DNA of 64,000 bases from an uncultured Pseudomonadales bacterium (lineage in GTDB: Bacteria; Pseudomonadota; Gammaproteobacteria; Pseudomonadales; Pseudohongiellaceae): assembly GCA_943842505.1 (NCBI GenBank), contig CALTDI010000005.1, forward strand, positions 62,001 to 126,000, read 5' to 3'. Below are positions 57,136-64,000 of this stretch, in pieces. Position 1 is the first letter of the stretch, and the number at the start of each line of letters is the position of its first letter. The translations under genes and the position numbers were made by a program. The notes beneath the pieces were generated by a model, which saw only the letters and a program-made list of their open reading frames with translations, made no database searches and was not told the origin of the DNA.

Positions 57136-58282
57136 GGAATTCTACAAGTCTGTCAGTCATGACTTCGAAGACCCTTTGGATTGGAGTCATAACAAAGTCG
57201 AGGGGAAGCTTGAATATACGAGCCTGCTCTATGTGCCTGCTCGCGCTCCCTATGACCTGTGGAACAGGGATTCTGCAAGTGGCCTAAAACTTTATGTTCA
57301 GCGCGTTTTTATTATGGACGACGCCGAACAATTTCTTCCGCTGTACCTGCGCTTCATGAAAGGCGTAGTCGATTCCAATGATATTTCCTTGAATGTTTCG
57401 CGTGAAATATTGCAAAAAGACCCGGTTGTCGATTCCATGCGCAGCGCACTGACCAAGCGCGCCCTGGACATGCTAGAAAAGATGCGCAAGAAGGACAAGG
57501 ATAAATACAATAAGTTCTGGAACGAATTTGGTCAGGCCTTGAAAGAAGGGCCGGCGGAAGATGCTAGCAACAAGGAAAAAATTGCGAAGTTACTACAGTT
57601 CACCACAACTCATTCCGACGCCGATGCCCAAGATCAGAGTTTAGAAGACTATGTGTCACGTATGAAGGAGGGTCAAGAAAAGATCTACTTCCTCGTTGCC
57701 GAGTCTGCAAAAGCAGGCAGAAATAGTCCTCATCTCGAAATTTTTCGCAAGAAGGGTATCGAAGTGATACTAATGCATGATCGCATCGATGAATGGCTGA
57801 TGAGTCATCTGCAAGAGTTTGATGGGCGTCAGTTCCAGGATATTACCCGTGGCGAATTAGACCTTGGCAAGCTAGAGGACGATGAGGACAAAGAAGTACA
57901 AGAGAAGACCGAGAAAGAATTCGGAAAACTGGTAGAGCGCATTAAGGAAGATCTAGGCGACAAAGTGAAAGAAGTGCGCCTAACTCATCGATTAACAGAT
58001 TCGCCGGCATGCTTGGCGGTAGATGATTTTGATATGGGTATGCAGATGCGCAAGATAATGGAGGCATCGGGGCAGGCAGTACCTGAGACCAAACCCATCT
58101 TCGAGGTCAACCCAACTCACCCTCTGGTAGTCAAGTTGGACCAGGAAAAAGATGAGGATCGTTTTAGCGACATCGTATCGATATTGTTCGGTCAAGCCGG
58201 GCTAGCGGATGGTGTACAGCTGGAGGATCCTGCGGATTTTTCCACGCGACTCAATAAGCTATTGTTAGAGCTGGTGGACTAG
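57023..58282 (+). CDS. htpG: Chaperone HtpG, middle and C-terminal fragment
   Basis: Homology resumes at about 57050 ([18 protein letters not shown]); the ATG at 57023 is internal to the overlap. The middle domain is complete ([78 protein letters not shown]), as is the C-terminal dimerisation domain ([37 protein letters not shown]). Nothing besides the single extra base upstream is abnormal, so the chaperone is probably functional in the organism. Confidence 0.92.
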   Translation: MMLRARRRKPTEKEYEAVNQAKALWTRSRKDVKKEEYKEFYKSVSHDFEDPLDWSHNKVEGKLEYTSLLYVPARAPYDLWNRDSASGLKLYVQRVFIMDDAEQFLPLYLRFMKGVVDSNDISLNVSREILQKDPVVDSMRSALTKRALDMLEKMRKKDKDKYNKFWNEFGQALKEGPAEDASNKEKIAKLLQFTTTHSDADAQDQSLEDYVSRMKEGQEKIYFLVAESAKAGRNSPHLEIFRKKGIEVILMHDRIDEWLMSHLQEFDGRQFQDITRGELDLGKLEDDEDKEVQEKTEKEFGKLVERIKEDLGDKVKEVRLTHRLTDSPACLAVDDFDMGMQMRKIMEASGQAVPETKPIFEVNPTHPLVVKLDQEKDEDRFSDIVSILFGQAGLADGVQLEDPADFSTRLNKLLLELVD

Positions 58283-58351
58283 GTCTAGGCTTAGCTCTGA
58301 AAGAGCGTCGCAGAAGCTGTTGCTCACTGTGACGCTCTTAACTATCTCGAC

Positions 58352-58567
58352 TTACATCTGTTCCAGAGTTTCTATTCCAAGAAGACCGAGGCCTTGTTGC
58401 AGCGTAGCAGCTGCGAGAGCGCTTAGCGCCAGTCGCGAATCTCGCAGTTCGGGCTCGGCTTTAAGTATCGGGCATGACTCATAGAAACGCATGAACAAGT
58501 CCTGCGAGTTCATAGAGGTAACTGCAGAGAAAATTCGGGTAGCAATCCCGTGCAACCATGTCGACAA
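58352..58567 (-). CDS. argS: Arginine--tRNA ligase, C-terminal fragment after frameshift
   Basis: This frame carries the last about 45 residues of ArgS ([44 protein letters not shown]), the anticodon-binding helices and the conserved C-terminal Met; the residues before FYESC are out-of-frame. It joins the main fragment at TTT (AAA at 58485-58487 on the plus strand), which has one T too many. It is an artefactual fragment rather than a separate gene. Confidence 0.85.
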   Translation of the reverse strand: MSTWLHGIATRIFSAVTSMNSQDLFMRFYESCPILKAEPELRDSRLALSALAAATLQQGLGLLGIETLEQM

Positions 58568-60104
58568 TTTCAGGCAGCTGCAATATTTTCAATAGTAGAT
58601 TTCTCTCAGCCGCTTCTTTAGCAGTTGTGATCTGTATGTTTTCCAGTCCCGATTCCTGCTTTCTCAGGATGCTGCGAATTCTTGCGTAGGCATACATCAG
58701 GTAGGGAGCAGTATTGCCTTCGAAGGACAGCATGCTAGACCAATCGAAGACATAGTCGCTCGTTCTGTTCTTTGACAGGTCTGCGTATTTAACTGCGGCA
58801 ATGCCGACTTTTTCTGCTATTTCTGAGTAGGCTGCGTCCTCTAATCCCGGGTTCTTTTCGGCTACTAATTCATGCGCACGCCGAATAGCTTCGTCTAAGA
58901 GGTCTACGAGTTTTATGGTATCTCCCGAGCGCGTCTTGAACGGGCGTCCATCTTTTCCCATCATCGTGCCGTAGGCGATATGTTCTAGCGAAATATTTTC
59001 GGAGGCAAACCCTGCTGCGCGCGCAACGGCAAATACTTGTTGAAAGTGAAGTGACTGTCTTGCGTCTACGACATACAAGGAGCGGTCGGCTTGTAAAGTA
59101 AACGACCGGTAGGCAACAGCGGCGAGATCAGTAGTAGCGTAAAGATAGCCCCCGTCTGTTTTCTGAATGATAACTGGCAGTGGCTCACCATCTTTGCCAG
59201 TGAACTCGGGCAGGAACACGCAGCGCGCGCCATCGGAAACAGAAAGCAGGGCGGCGTCTTCTAATTTCTTAACCACTCCCTCCAGTTCTTTATTGTAGAA
59301 ACTTTCGGCCTTAAGATCTTTACGGCTCAGGGTAACGTTAAGCTTGTCGTAGACTGCCTGACAGTGCTTCAGTGATTCATCGATGAACAGTTGCCAGGCG
59401 GTTAGATGCTCCTCGTCACCACCCTGCAGCTTAACCACGCTAGAACGCGCGATATTCGCAAATTCCGGATCCTCATCGAAGCGCTGCTTCGCTGCCCTAT
59501 AGAAGGATTCAAGATCGGCGAGCTGTGTCGGTAAATCTCCTTGTGCTTCGCCTAGCTCTCGCATATAGGAGATCAACATGCCAAATTGAGTACCCCAATC
59601 GCCCACGTGATTCTGTCTAATTATTTCGTGGCCCTGTCTTTCGAGAACGCGAGCTAGGCAGTCTCCGATTATCGTTCCGCGCAAATGTCCCACGTGCATT
59701 TCTTTAGCTAAATTCGGGGAAGAGTAGTCGACAACAATTTTCTCTGGCGTATCGGCTGGCGGGATCAGTTTCCCCAGGTCGCCCTCGATCTCATTGGCGC
59801 GTTGAATCAACGCGGCATCGGACAGGTGAATGTTGATAAAGCCTGGACCGGCAACCTCGAGCCTCTCGATGAGGGGGCTAGATTGGGCTGCGATCGCCTC
59901 GACTACTAGATTGGCTAGCTCTCTGGGTTTGCTGCCAATTTTCTTGGCGACCGACATGACGCCATTGCTCTGGTAGTCGCCGAACTCCGGTTTAGAAGCG
60001 GTGATGACATTGGGGTCGCAATTTTCGAGGCCAGAGGCTTCGCTTAGTGCGTCGCCGGCGATCTGACTCAGTGTTAGTTTCAGGGTATTCATGGATTTAG
60101 ACAT
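58479..60104 (-). CDS. argS: Arginine--tRNA ligase, main fragment (frameshifted near the C-terminus)
   Basis: Class I synthetase charging tRNA-Arg. Visible are the Add-1 domain [15 protein letters not shown] and [12 protein letters not shown], the HIGH region [58 protein letters not shown] and [19 protein letters not shown]. The frame ends prematurely at LVHAF-L-stop; the family continues FYESCP. One extra T in the TTT at 58485-58487 (minus strand) explains it, and correction gives about 583-585 residues (E. coli 577). ATG 60104 or an ATG six codons... closer to MNTLKLTL (60092) may be the real start. Confidence 0.92.
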   Translation of the reverse strand: MSKSMNTLKLTLSQIAGDALSEASGLENCDPNVITASKPEFGDYQSNGVMSVAKKIGSKPRELANLVVEAIAAQSSPLIERLEVAGPGFINIHLSDAALIQRANEIEGDLGKLIPPADTPEKIVVDYSSPNLAKEMHVGHLRGTIIGDCLARVLERQGHEIIRQNHVGDWGTQFGMLISYMRELGEAQGDLPTQLADLESFYRAAKQRFDEDPEFANIARSSVVKLQGGDEEHLTAWQLFIDESLKHCQAVYDKLNVTLSRKDLKAESFYNKELEGVVKKLEDAALLSVSDGARCVFLPEFTGKDGEPLPVIIQKTDGGYLYATTDLAAVAYRSFTLQADRSLYVVDARQSLHFQQVFAVARAAGFASENISLEHIAYGTMMGKDGRPFKTRSGDTIKLVDLLDEAIRRAHELVAEKNPGLEDAAYSEIAEKVGIAAVKYADLSKNRTSDYVFDWSSMLSFEGNTAPYLMYAYARIRSILRKQESGLENIQITTAKEAAERNLLLKILQLPEIVDMVARDCYPNFLCSYLYELAGLVHAFL

Positions 60105-60200
60105 GTGCAAAAAGGAGAGAATTGTACACCATTATTCGAGGCGCAGATTGGTGTAAGATACCTAAACTCCTAATTTTCTCACCCTAGCCAGAGGAAGGCC

Positions 60201-61154
60201 GTGAATAGCGAAAGTAATGCCAGTGATGGCGTGCAGTTGGTAAGAGTTGAAAAGGCCTATATTGGCCAGCGCCTCGATAACTTCCTGATTAGACAGCTTA
60301 AGGGCGTGCCCAGAACACGCATATACCGAATAATTCGTCGGGGCGAAGTTAGAGTCAACAAGAAGCGCTGTAAGCCAGAGCACAAGCTGGAGATGGGTGA
60401 TGAGGTGCGTATTCCGCCGTATACGTCCAAGTACAGCCCGCAGGTCGGAAAACCAAGCCCAGCGCTGCAGGAGTTCCTCTTAGGCAGCATCCTCTTTGAA
60501 AATGACCAGTTACTGGTGATAAATAAACCTGCAGGTATGGCTGTTCATGGGGGTACCAGTGTGGCTATGGGCTTGATCGAAGCACTGCGTCAGTGCAAAC
60601 CCGAATGGGCTGATCTCGAGCTTGCTCACAGAATCGATAGGGCCACGACTGGATGTCTTGTCGTAACTAAAAACTCGATTATTTTGAAGCATATACAGCG
60701 TGAACTTAAAGCAAAAAATGTTAAAAAGCATTACCTGGCCTTGGTACATGGAATCTGGCCAGAATCGCTAGAGGTGGTCGCTGCGCCACTGCAAAAAGAC
60801 CCGGTTGGTGATAGTGAGCGTATTGTTCGGGTGCTGGACAGTGGCAAGCCGTCCCTGACTCGCTTCGCTGTGAAGCAGCGCTTCAAGGGGGCTACCCTGC
60901 TTGTGGCTATGCCTGAAACTGGCCGTACCCATCAGATTCGCGTCCATTGCCAACATTCCGGACACGGCATAGTAGGGGATGACAAATACACGGCGAAGGC
61001 GAAAAATGCCGCCCTGGAGAAGGTCAAAAACCTCTGTCTGCATGCGTGGAAAATCGAATTTGATATGCCGAATGGCGCCGCGGCGGTAAGTGTGCAGGCG
61101 CCAATACCAAATCAACTAGATGCTCTGCTTCTAAAATTGGACAAAAGTGATTAA
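60201..61154 (+). CDS. rluC: Ribosomal large subunit pseudouridine synthase C
   Basis: RluC converts 23S rRNA uridines 955, 2504 and 2580 (E. coli numbering) to pseudouridine. The 317-residue protein has an N-terminal S4 domain (RLDNFLIRQLKGVPRTRIYRIIRRGEVRVNKKR) and the RluA-type catalytic domain with the nucleophilic aspartate in LAHRIDRATTGCLVV, plus VINKPAGMAVHGG and TGRTHQIRVH. It starts with GTG at 60201, preceded by GAGGAAGG. It is divergent from argS and upstream of yceD, in the canonical rluC-yceD-rpmF-plsX neighbourhood of gammaproteobacteria. Confidence 0.95.
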   Translation: MNSESNASDGVQLVRVEKAYIGQRLDNFLIRQLKGVPRTRIYRIIRRGEVRVNKKRCKPEHKLEMGDEVRIPPYTSKYSPQVGKPSPALQEFLLGSILFENDQLLVINKPAGMAVHGGTSVAMGLIEALRQCKPEWADLELAHRIDRATTGCLVVTKNSIILKHIQRELKAKNVKKHYLALVHGIWPESLEVVAAPLQKDPVGDSERIVRVLDSGKPSLTRFAVKQRFKGATLLVAMPETGRTHQIRVHCQHSGHGIVGDDKYTAKAKNAALEKVKNLCLHAWKIEFDMPNGAAAVSVQAPIPNQLDALLLKLDKSD

Positions 61155-61242
61155 ATACAGGTAGTTGAATCAGTTATTCATAGTGCCGACCTTTACATAA
61201 ATCTTTGACAGATGGCGGCCATACGCCTATTATGCGCGCCTG

Positions 61243-61785
61243 ATGTCAGATAGCTCTATTCCAGCCTACGCAGACACCCGTAAGATCTTCCTCCAAGAGG
61301 GGAATATCAGTGGAACTTTGAGTTTAGACAGACTGCCTCGATTCTGTAATAGTCTAGCGGATAAGAACGGTTCTGTGTCGATTGAGCTGAAATTTTCACT
61401 CAATAACGCGAAAGAGCGGCTAATCTCCGGAAGTCTGCAGGCCGAGGTAAATGTTTTCTGTCAGCGCTGTCTAAAACCTCTAGCTATAGCGCTTGCGGAC
61501 GACATAAATCTGGCACTGGTGAGAGATGAAGAGGCGGCTAAGCAATTAGACGCGGAATTGGATCCCTGGATTTGCGAGGATCATAAGCTGGACTTGGCCG
61601 AAATGGTCGAAGAACAGTTGATACTTTGTATGCCCCTGGTGAGTTACCACGATAGTGGTGACTGCGTTAGTTTAAAGAATTATGTGTCGGGCGCGCACAT
61701 TGAGGAGGACGCAGCTCGCTCCGCCCCTAAAGAAAGCCCGTTTGCAGTGCTTAGATCGCTTAAAGATAATGACTCAAGCACTTGA
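61243..61785 (+). CDS. yceD: YceD family (DUF177) 23S rRNA accumulation protein
   Basis: A conserved protein needed for normal 23S rRNA accumulation in E. coli and plants, always next to rpmF. The 180-residue protein shows the family pattern: LEAEVNVFCQRCLKPL-like C-x2-C (VNVFCQRCLKPLAI), DPWICEDHKLDLAEMVEEQLILCMPLV and a final acidic, disordered tail. It lies 89 bp after rluC and 35 bp before rpmF, so it is probably in one operon with rpmF, plsX and fabD. Confidence 0.92.
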   Translation: MSDSSIPAYADTRKIFLQEGNISGTLSLDRLPRFCNSLADKNGSVSIELKFSLNNAKERLISGSLQAEVNVFCQRCLKPLAIALADDINLALVRDEEAAKQLDAELDPWICEDHKLDLAEMVEEQLILCMPLVSYHDSGDCVSLKNYVSGAHIEEDAARSAPKESPFAVLRSLKDNDSST

Positions 61786-61820
61786 AATATCTAACAAAGA
61801 ATTTGTATTAGGAGACTGAA

Positions 61821-62000
61821 ATGGCAGTTCAAAAAAGCAAGGTCACCCGTTCACGGCGTGGCAAGCGACGAACTCACGATTCCCTCACGGGACCGACCTT
61901 ATCCACGGATCAAACCACCGGTGAAATTCACCGTCGTCACCATGTAACGGCTGACGGATTCTACAAAGGCAAGAAAGTACTGGATCTAGGCGAAGACTAG
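61821..62000 (+). CDS. rpmF: 50S ribosomal protein L32
   Basis: A 59-residue basic ribosomal protein beginning [17 protein letters not shown] and ending KKVLDLGED, the L32 pattern ([29 protein letters not shown]). It lacks the C4 zinc cysteines of some L32 proteins, as is normal in gammaproteobacteria. AGGAG lies 6-7 bases before ATG 61821. It is located between yceD and plsX as expected. Confidence 0.96.
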   Translation: MAVQKSKVTRSRRGKRRTHDSLTGPTLSTDQTTGEIHRRHHVTADGFYKGKKVLDLGED

Positions 62001-62011
62001 AGCTCTGAGCC

Positions 62012-62623
62012 TTGAGTTTTTCTAAGCGCATAGCCATCGATGCTATGGGCGGAGAAGGGGGGGTTAAGGTTACCCTTCCTGCCGCTTTGCATGCCCTCGA
62101 ATTAAATTCCGATCTCTCTATCTGTCTGGTTGGCGATAAAAGCCAGATGCAACCCTATCTTAAGTCTACTTCGTCCGCTCTTCTTGACCGAATTCAGGTG
62201 GTTCACACCCTGGATGTAGTTCGTGATGAGGACAATCCCTCTCATGTGCTGCGTAACGGCAAATCATCCTCTATGTACATGGCTGTCGAGTTACTGCAGT
62301 CAGAGCGCGTAGGGGCGATGGTGAGTGCCGGGAATACCGGCGCACTGTTGATGATTGGTAGACATCTGCTAAAGACCATTAGTGGTATCCAAAGACCAGC
62401 AATTGTCGCCAGCATCCCTGGGGCCACTCGTCAGTGTTTTCTATTAGACGTGGGCGCCAATCTAGAGTGCAACGCCCAGCAATTGTTTGAATTCGCCGTT
62501 ATGGGCTCTGTGCTGGCCGAATCGCTACAGGGAGAGGTCGCCAGCGTTGGCTTATTAAATATCGGCTCTGAGCAGTTCAAGGGCACTGACGACGTCCGCG
62601 AGGCCGGATTGTCTGATGGATAG
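62012..62623 (+). CDS. plsX: Phosphate acyltransferase PlsX, N-terminal fragment (frameshifted)
   Basis: PlsX makes acyl-phosphate from acyl-ACP for phospholipid synthesis. The frame starts with TTG at 62012 and shows RIAIDAMGGEGGVKVTLPAALHAL, LRNGKSSSMYMAVELL, VSAGNTGALLMIGRHLLK, LLDVGANLECNAQQLFEFAVMG and GLLNIGSEQFKGTDDVREAG. It then hits a premature stop at 62623. One extra base (T at 62612 or its neighbour in TTGTCTG) breaks the expected GGA TTG CTG ATG GAT; removing it gives 24 residues between KG and YVGF, exactly as in E. coli PlsX. The corrected protein is 339 residues. Confidence 0.93.
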   Translation: MSFSKRIAIDAMGGEGGVKVTLPAALHALELNSDLSICLVGDKSQMQPYLKSTSSALLDRIQVVHTLDVVRDEDNPSHVLRNGKSSSMYMAVELLQSERVGAMVSAGNTGALLMIGRHLLKTISGIQRPAIVASIPGATRQCFLLDVGANLECNAQQLFEFAVMGSVLAESLQGEVASVGLLNIGSEQFKGTDDVREAGLSDG

Positions 62624-63032
62624 ATGCCCCGCGTTTGACTATGTCGGCTTCATTGAGGCGAATGAACTATTTGAGGGGAAGGCAGACGTCGTAGTATGCG
62701 ATGGCTTTGTAGGTAATGTAACGATTAAGACTAGCGCCGGGGTAGCCAATGTTGTGAAAAGGCTACTTTCTTCTCAGGTATTCCTTGATGCGGCCAGTGC
62801 CTCCGAAGATGGAAGCGCCGCAAAGCTGATGCGTATCCTCAGCGATCAGATCAATCCGCACCGGTTCAACGGAGCCAGCCTGCTAGGCCTGAAGGGCAGC
62901 ATAATAAAGAGTCATGGCAATGCGACGATAGAAGGATTTGCCTACGCGATTCAGCAGGCCGTCAGAGAGGCCGAGAACGCGGTACCTGAATTGATAAGGG
63001 AAAAAGTAGCTGCCATTATTGCAGCCAGTTAA
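62616..63032 (+). CDS. plsX: Phosphate acyltransferase PlsX, C-terminal fragment
   Basis: The remainder of PlsX, in frame from about 62613. It has YVGFIEANELFEGKADVVVCDGFVGNVTIKT, the substrate loop, FNGASLLGLKGSIIKSHGNA and the C-terminal helix AVREAENAVPELIREKVA. The ATG at 62616 is an internal codon of the restored frame (GLLMDRCP). It ends 63 bp before fabD, with GGATCG-type purines ahead of the fabD start. Confidence 0.93.
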   Translation: MDRCPAFDYVGFIEANELFEGKADVVVCDGFVGNVTIKTSAGVANVVKRLLSSQVFLDAASASEDGSAAKLMRILSDQINPHRFNGASLLGLKGSIIKSHGNATIEGFAYAIQQAVREAENAVPELIREKVAAIIAAS

Positions 63033-63095
63033 GGGCGCTCAGACGGCGCTGGTGGGCAATCATACTAATAAGAACCAAGTAAGGATCGAATCAAA

Positions 63096-63686
63096 ATGAA
63101 GAATCTTGGCTTTGTCTTCCCTGGACAGGGATCTCAGAAGGTAGGGATGTTAGCCGACCTGGCGTCTAGTTTTGCCCTGGTCGAAGAGACTTTTAGCGAG
63201 GCATCGGCGGCGCTAGGAGAGGACCTTTGGCAAATAGTGCAGCTTGACGCGCAGCAGAAGCTAAATCAGACAGATATCACTCAGCCCGCGCTGCTTGCCG
63301 CATCCGTTGCCATCTGGCGGGTTTGGCAGAGCCTGGATGGGCCGCAGGCGGCGATTCTGGCCGGGCACAGCCTGGGCGAGTACTCCGCTCTGGTCTGCTC
63401 TGGTGTTTTGCCTTTTGCTGATGCCGTCCAGCTAGTGCATCAACGGGGACGCTTCATGCAGTCTGCCGTGAGCACCGGCTCTGGAAAGATGGCGGCAATC
63501 GTTGGTCTGGACGATGAGAAAATAGCGCTGCTATGCGAGCAGGCCAGTGACGGACAGCTTGTATCTCCAGCTAATTTCAACTCACCGGGGCAAACGGTTA
63601 TCGCCGGTGATGCAGATGCCGTCGGACAGAGCCATGGCCCTTTGCAAGGAGGCTGGTGCGAAGCGAGCTCTGCCATTGAACGTTAG
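63096..63686 (+). CDS. fabD: Malonyl-CoA:ACP transacylase FabD, N-terminal fragment (frameshifted)
   Basis: FabD loads malonyl groups onto ACP for fatty-acid elongation. The frame holds FVFPGQGSQKVGML, the nucleophilic serine in LAGHSLGEYSALVCSG, QRGRFMQSAVSTGSGKMAAIVGL and SPANFNSPGQTVIAGDADAVG. One extra base at about 63627 (GTC GGA C AGA GCC) then shifts the frame, and the last 20 residues are spurious. The catalytic histidine lies downstream, so this fragment alone would be inactive. Confidence 0.92.
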   Translation: MKNLGFVFPGQGSQKVGMLADLASSFALVEETFSEASAALGEDLWQIVQLDAQQKLNQTDITQPALLAASVAIWRVWQSLDGPQAAILAGHSLGEYSALVCSGVLPFADAVQLVHQRGRFMQSAVSTGSGKMAAIVGLDDEKIALLCEQASDGQLVSPANFNSPGQTVIAGDADAVGQSHGPLQGGWCEASSAIER

Positions 63687-64000
63687 TGTTCCTTCGCACT
63701 GTGCGTTGATGAGACCTGCGGCAGAAAAGCTACAGGCAGAATTAGATAAAGTTGAATTTGGGAAAGCGCAAATTCCCGTGCTGCAAAATGTCGATGCACA
63801 AACTAGCGCCGACCCTAAAGTGATAAAGAAAAACCTAATAAAACAGCTGTATGCCCCTGTCCTGTGGGTAGATTCTATAAAAGCTATGCGTGAGTCTGGC
63901 ATTGAGAAAATCATAGAATGTGGGCCAGGCAAAGTCCTGAGCGGTCTTATCAGGCGAATCGAACCGGACATTGCTTGCTCCGCTGTCGATGAGAGTGCGA
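63628..64000 (+). CDS. fabD: FabD C-terminal part in the shifted frame, cut by window end
   Basis: In frame from 63628 the DNA encodes RAMALCKEAGAKRALPLNVSVPSHC, with the catalytic histidine in VPSHCALMRPA. It continues through LYAPVLWVDSIKAMRESGIEKIIECGPGKVLSGLIRRIEPDIACSAVDESA to the last base of the window, the normal FabD C-terminal region. It has no start codon of its own; it is the continuation of the preceding entry once the extra base is removed. The final few residues lie beyond the window. Confidence 0.88.

Overview
The window is typical chromosome of a Gammaproteobacterium, most likely a marine, aerobic, non-enteric lineage near Pseudomonadales/Cellvibrionales; the exact clade is an inference and is not settled. 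The evidence is gene order as well as gene content: methyltransferase-rnhA-dnaQ, ffs-dnaX-ybaB-recR-rnd-ycgN, gltA divergent from sdhCDAB-sucAB-lpd-sucCD, rluC next to yceD-rpmF-plsX-fabD, and a Vibrio/Alteromonas-style TonB2 (Ttp) operon. TTG and GTG starts are common. I see no phage, IS element, CRISPR array or plasmid module.

Layout. 0-5 kb: end of a methyltransferase gene, rnhA, dnaQ, nudC, sohB and an AcuI/YhdH-type reductase, all rightward. 4.9-12 kb: a leftward block of metH, sulfite/nitrite reductase with its DUF934 partner, and a CPA2 cation/proton antiporter, linking sulfur assimilation to methionine synthesis. 12-17 kb: nfuA, an all-alpha dUTPase, a small coiled-coil protein, tRNA-Glu, yadGH exporter genes and queF. 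17.0-17.9 kb: an unusual array built around tRNA-Ser(GGA), holding one intact tRNA, one interrupted copy and two near-identical degenerate units, each carrying palindromes. 18-25 kb: a solitary PQQ dehydrogenase, 4.5S RNA, dnaX (with an A10 slippage site), ybaB, recR, rnd, ycgN and a small membrane protein. 25.0-25.7 kb: a stretch with only broken coding fragments. 25.7-34 kb: a MoxR ATPase, a CoxE-type VWA protein, an acyl-CoA ligase, hrpA and mlaA. 34-37.5 kb: a TerB-like protein, dusA, gltX and tRNA-Ala. 37.7-50.6 kb: the TCA cluster. 50.6-56.3 kb: the energised TonB operon behind a leader able to form two large hairpins. 56.3-64 kb: htpG, argS, rluC and the yceD-rpmF-plsX-fabD lipid-synthesis group, cut by the window end.

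The most striking global property is that six otherwise complete, conserved genes (metH, fadD-like, htpG, argS, plsX, fabD) are each split by exactly one extra nucleotide. No single-base losses were found in recognisable genes. Removing the extra base restores a full-length family member each time, and four of the six lie in the last 7 kb. Because argS, plsX and fabD are normally essential, insertion-type sequencing or assembly error is the most economical reading; the genes are probably intact in the organism. No clearly new biological system was found. The best candidates for follow-up are the tRNA-Ser repeat array, the dnaX slippage site and the structured leader of the TonB operon.
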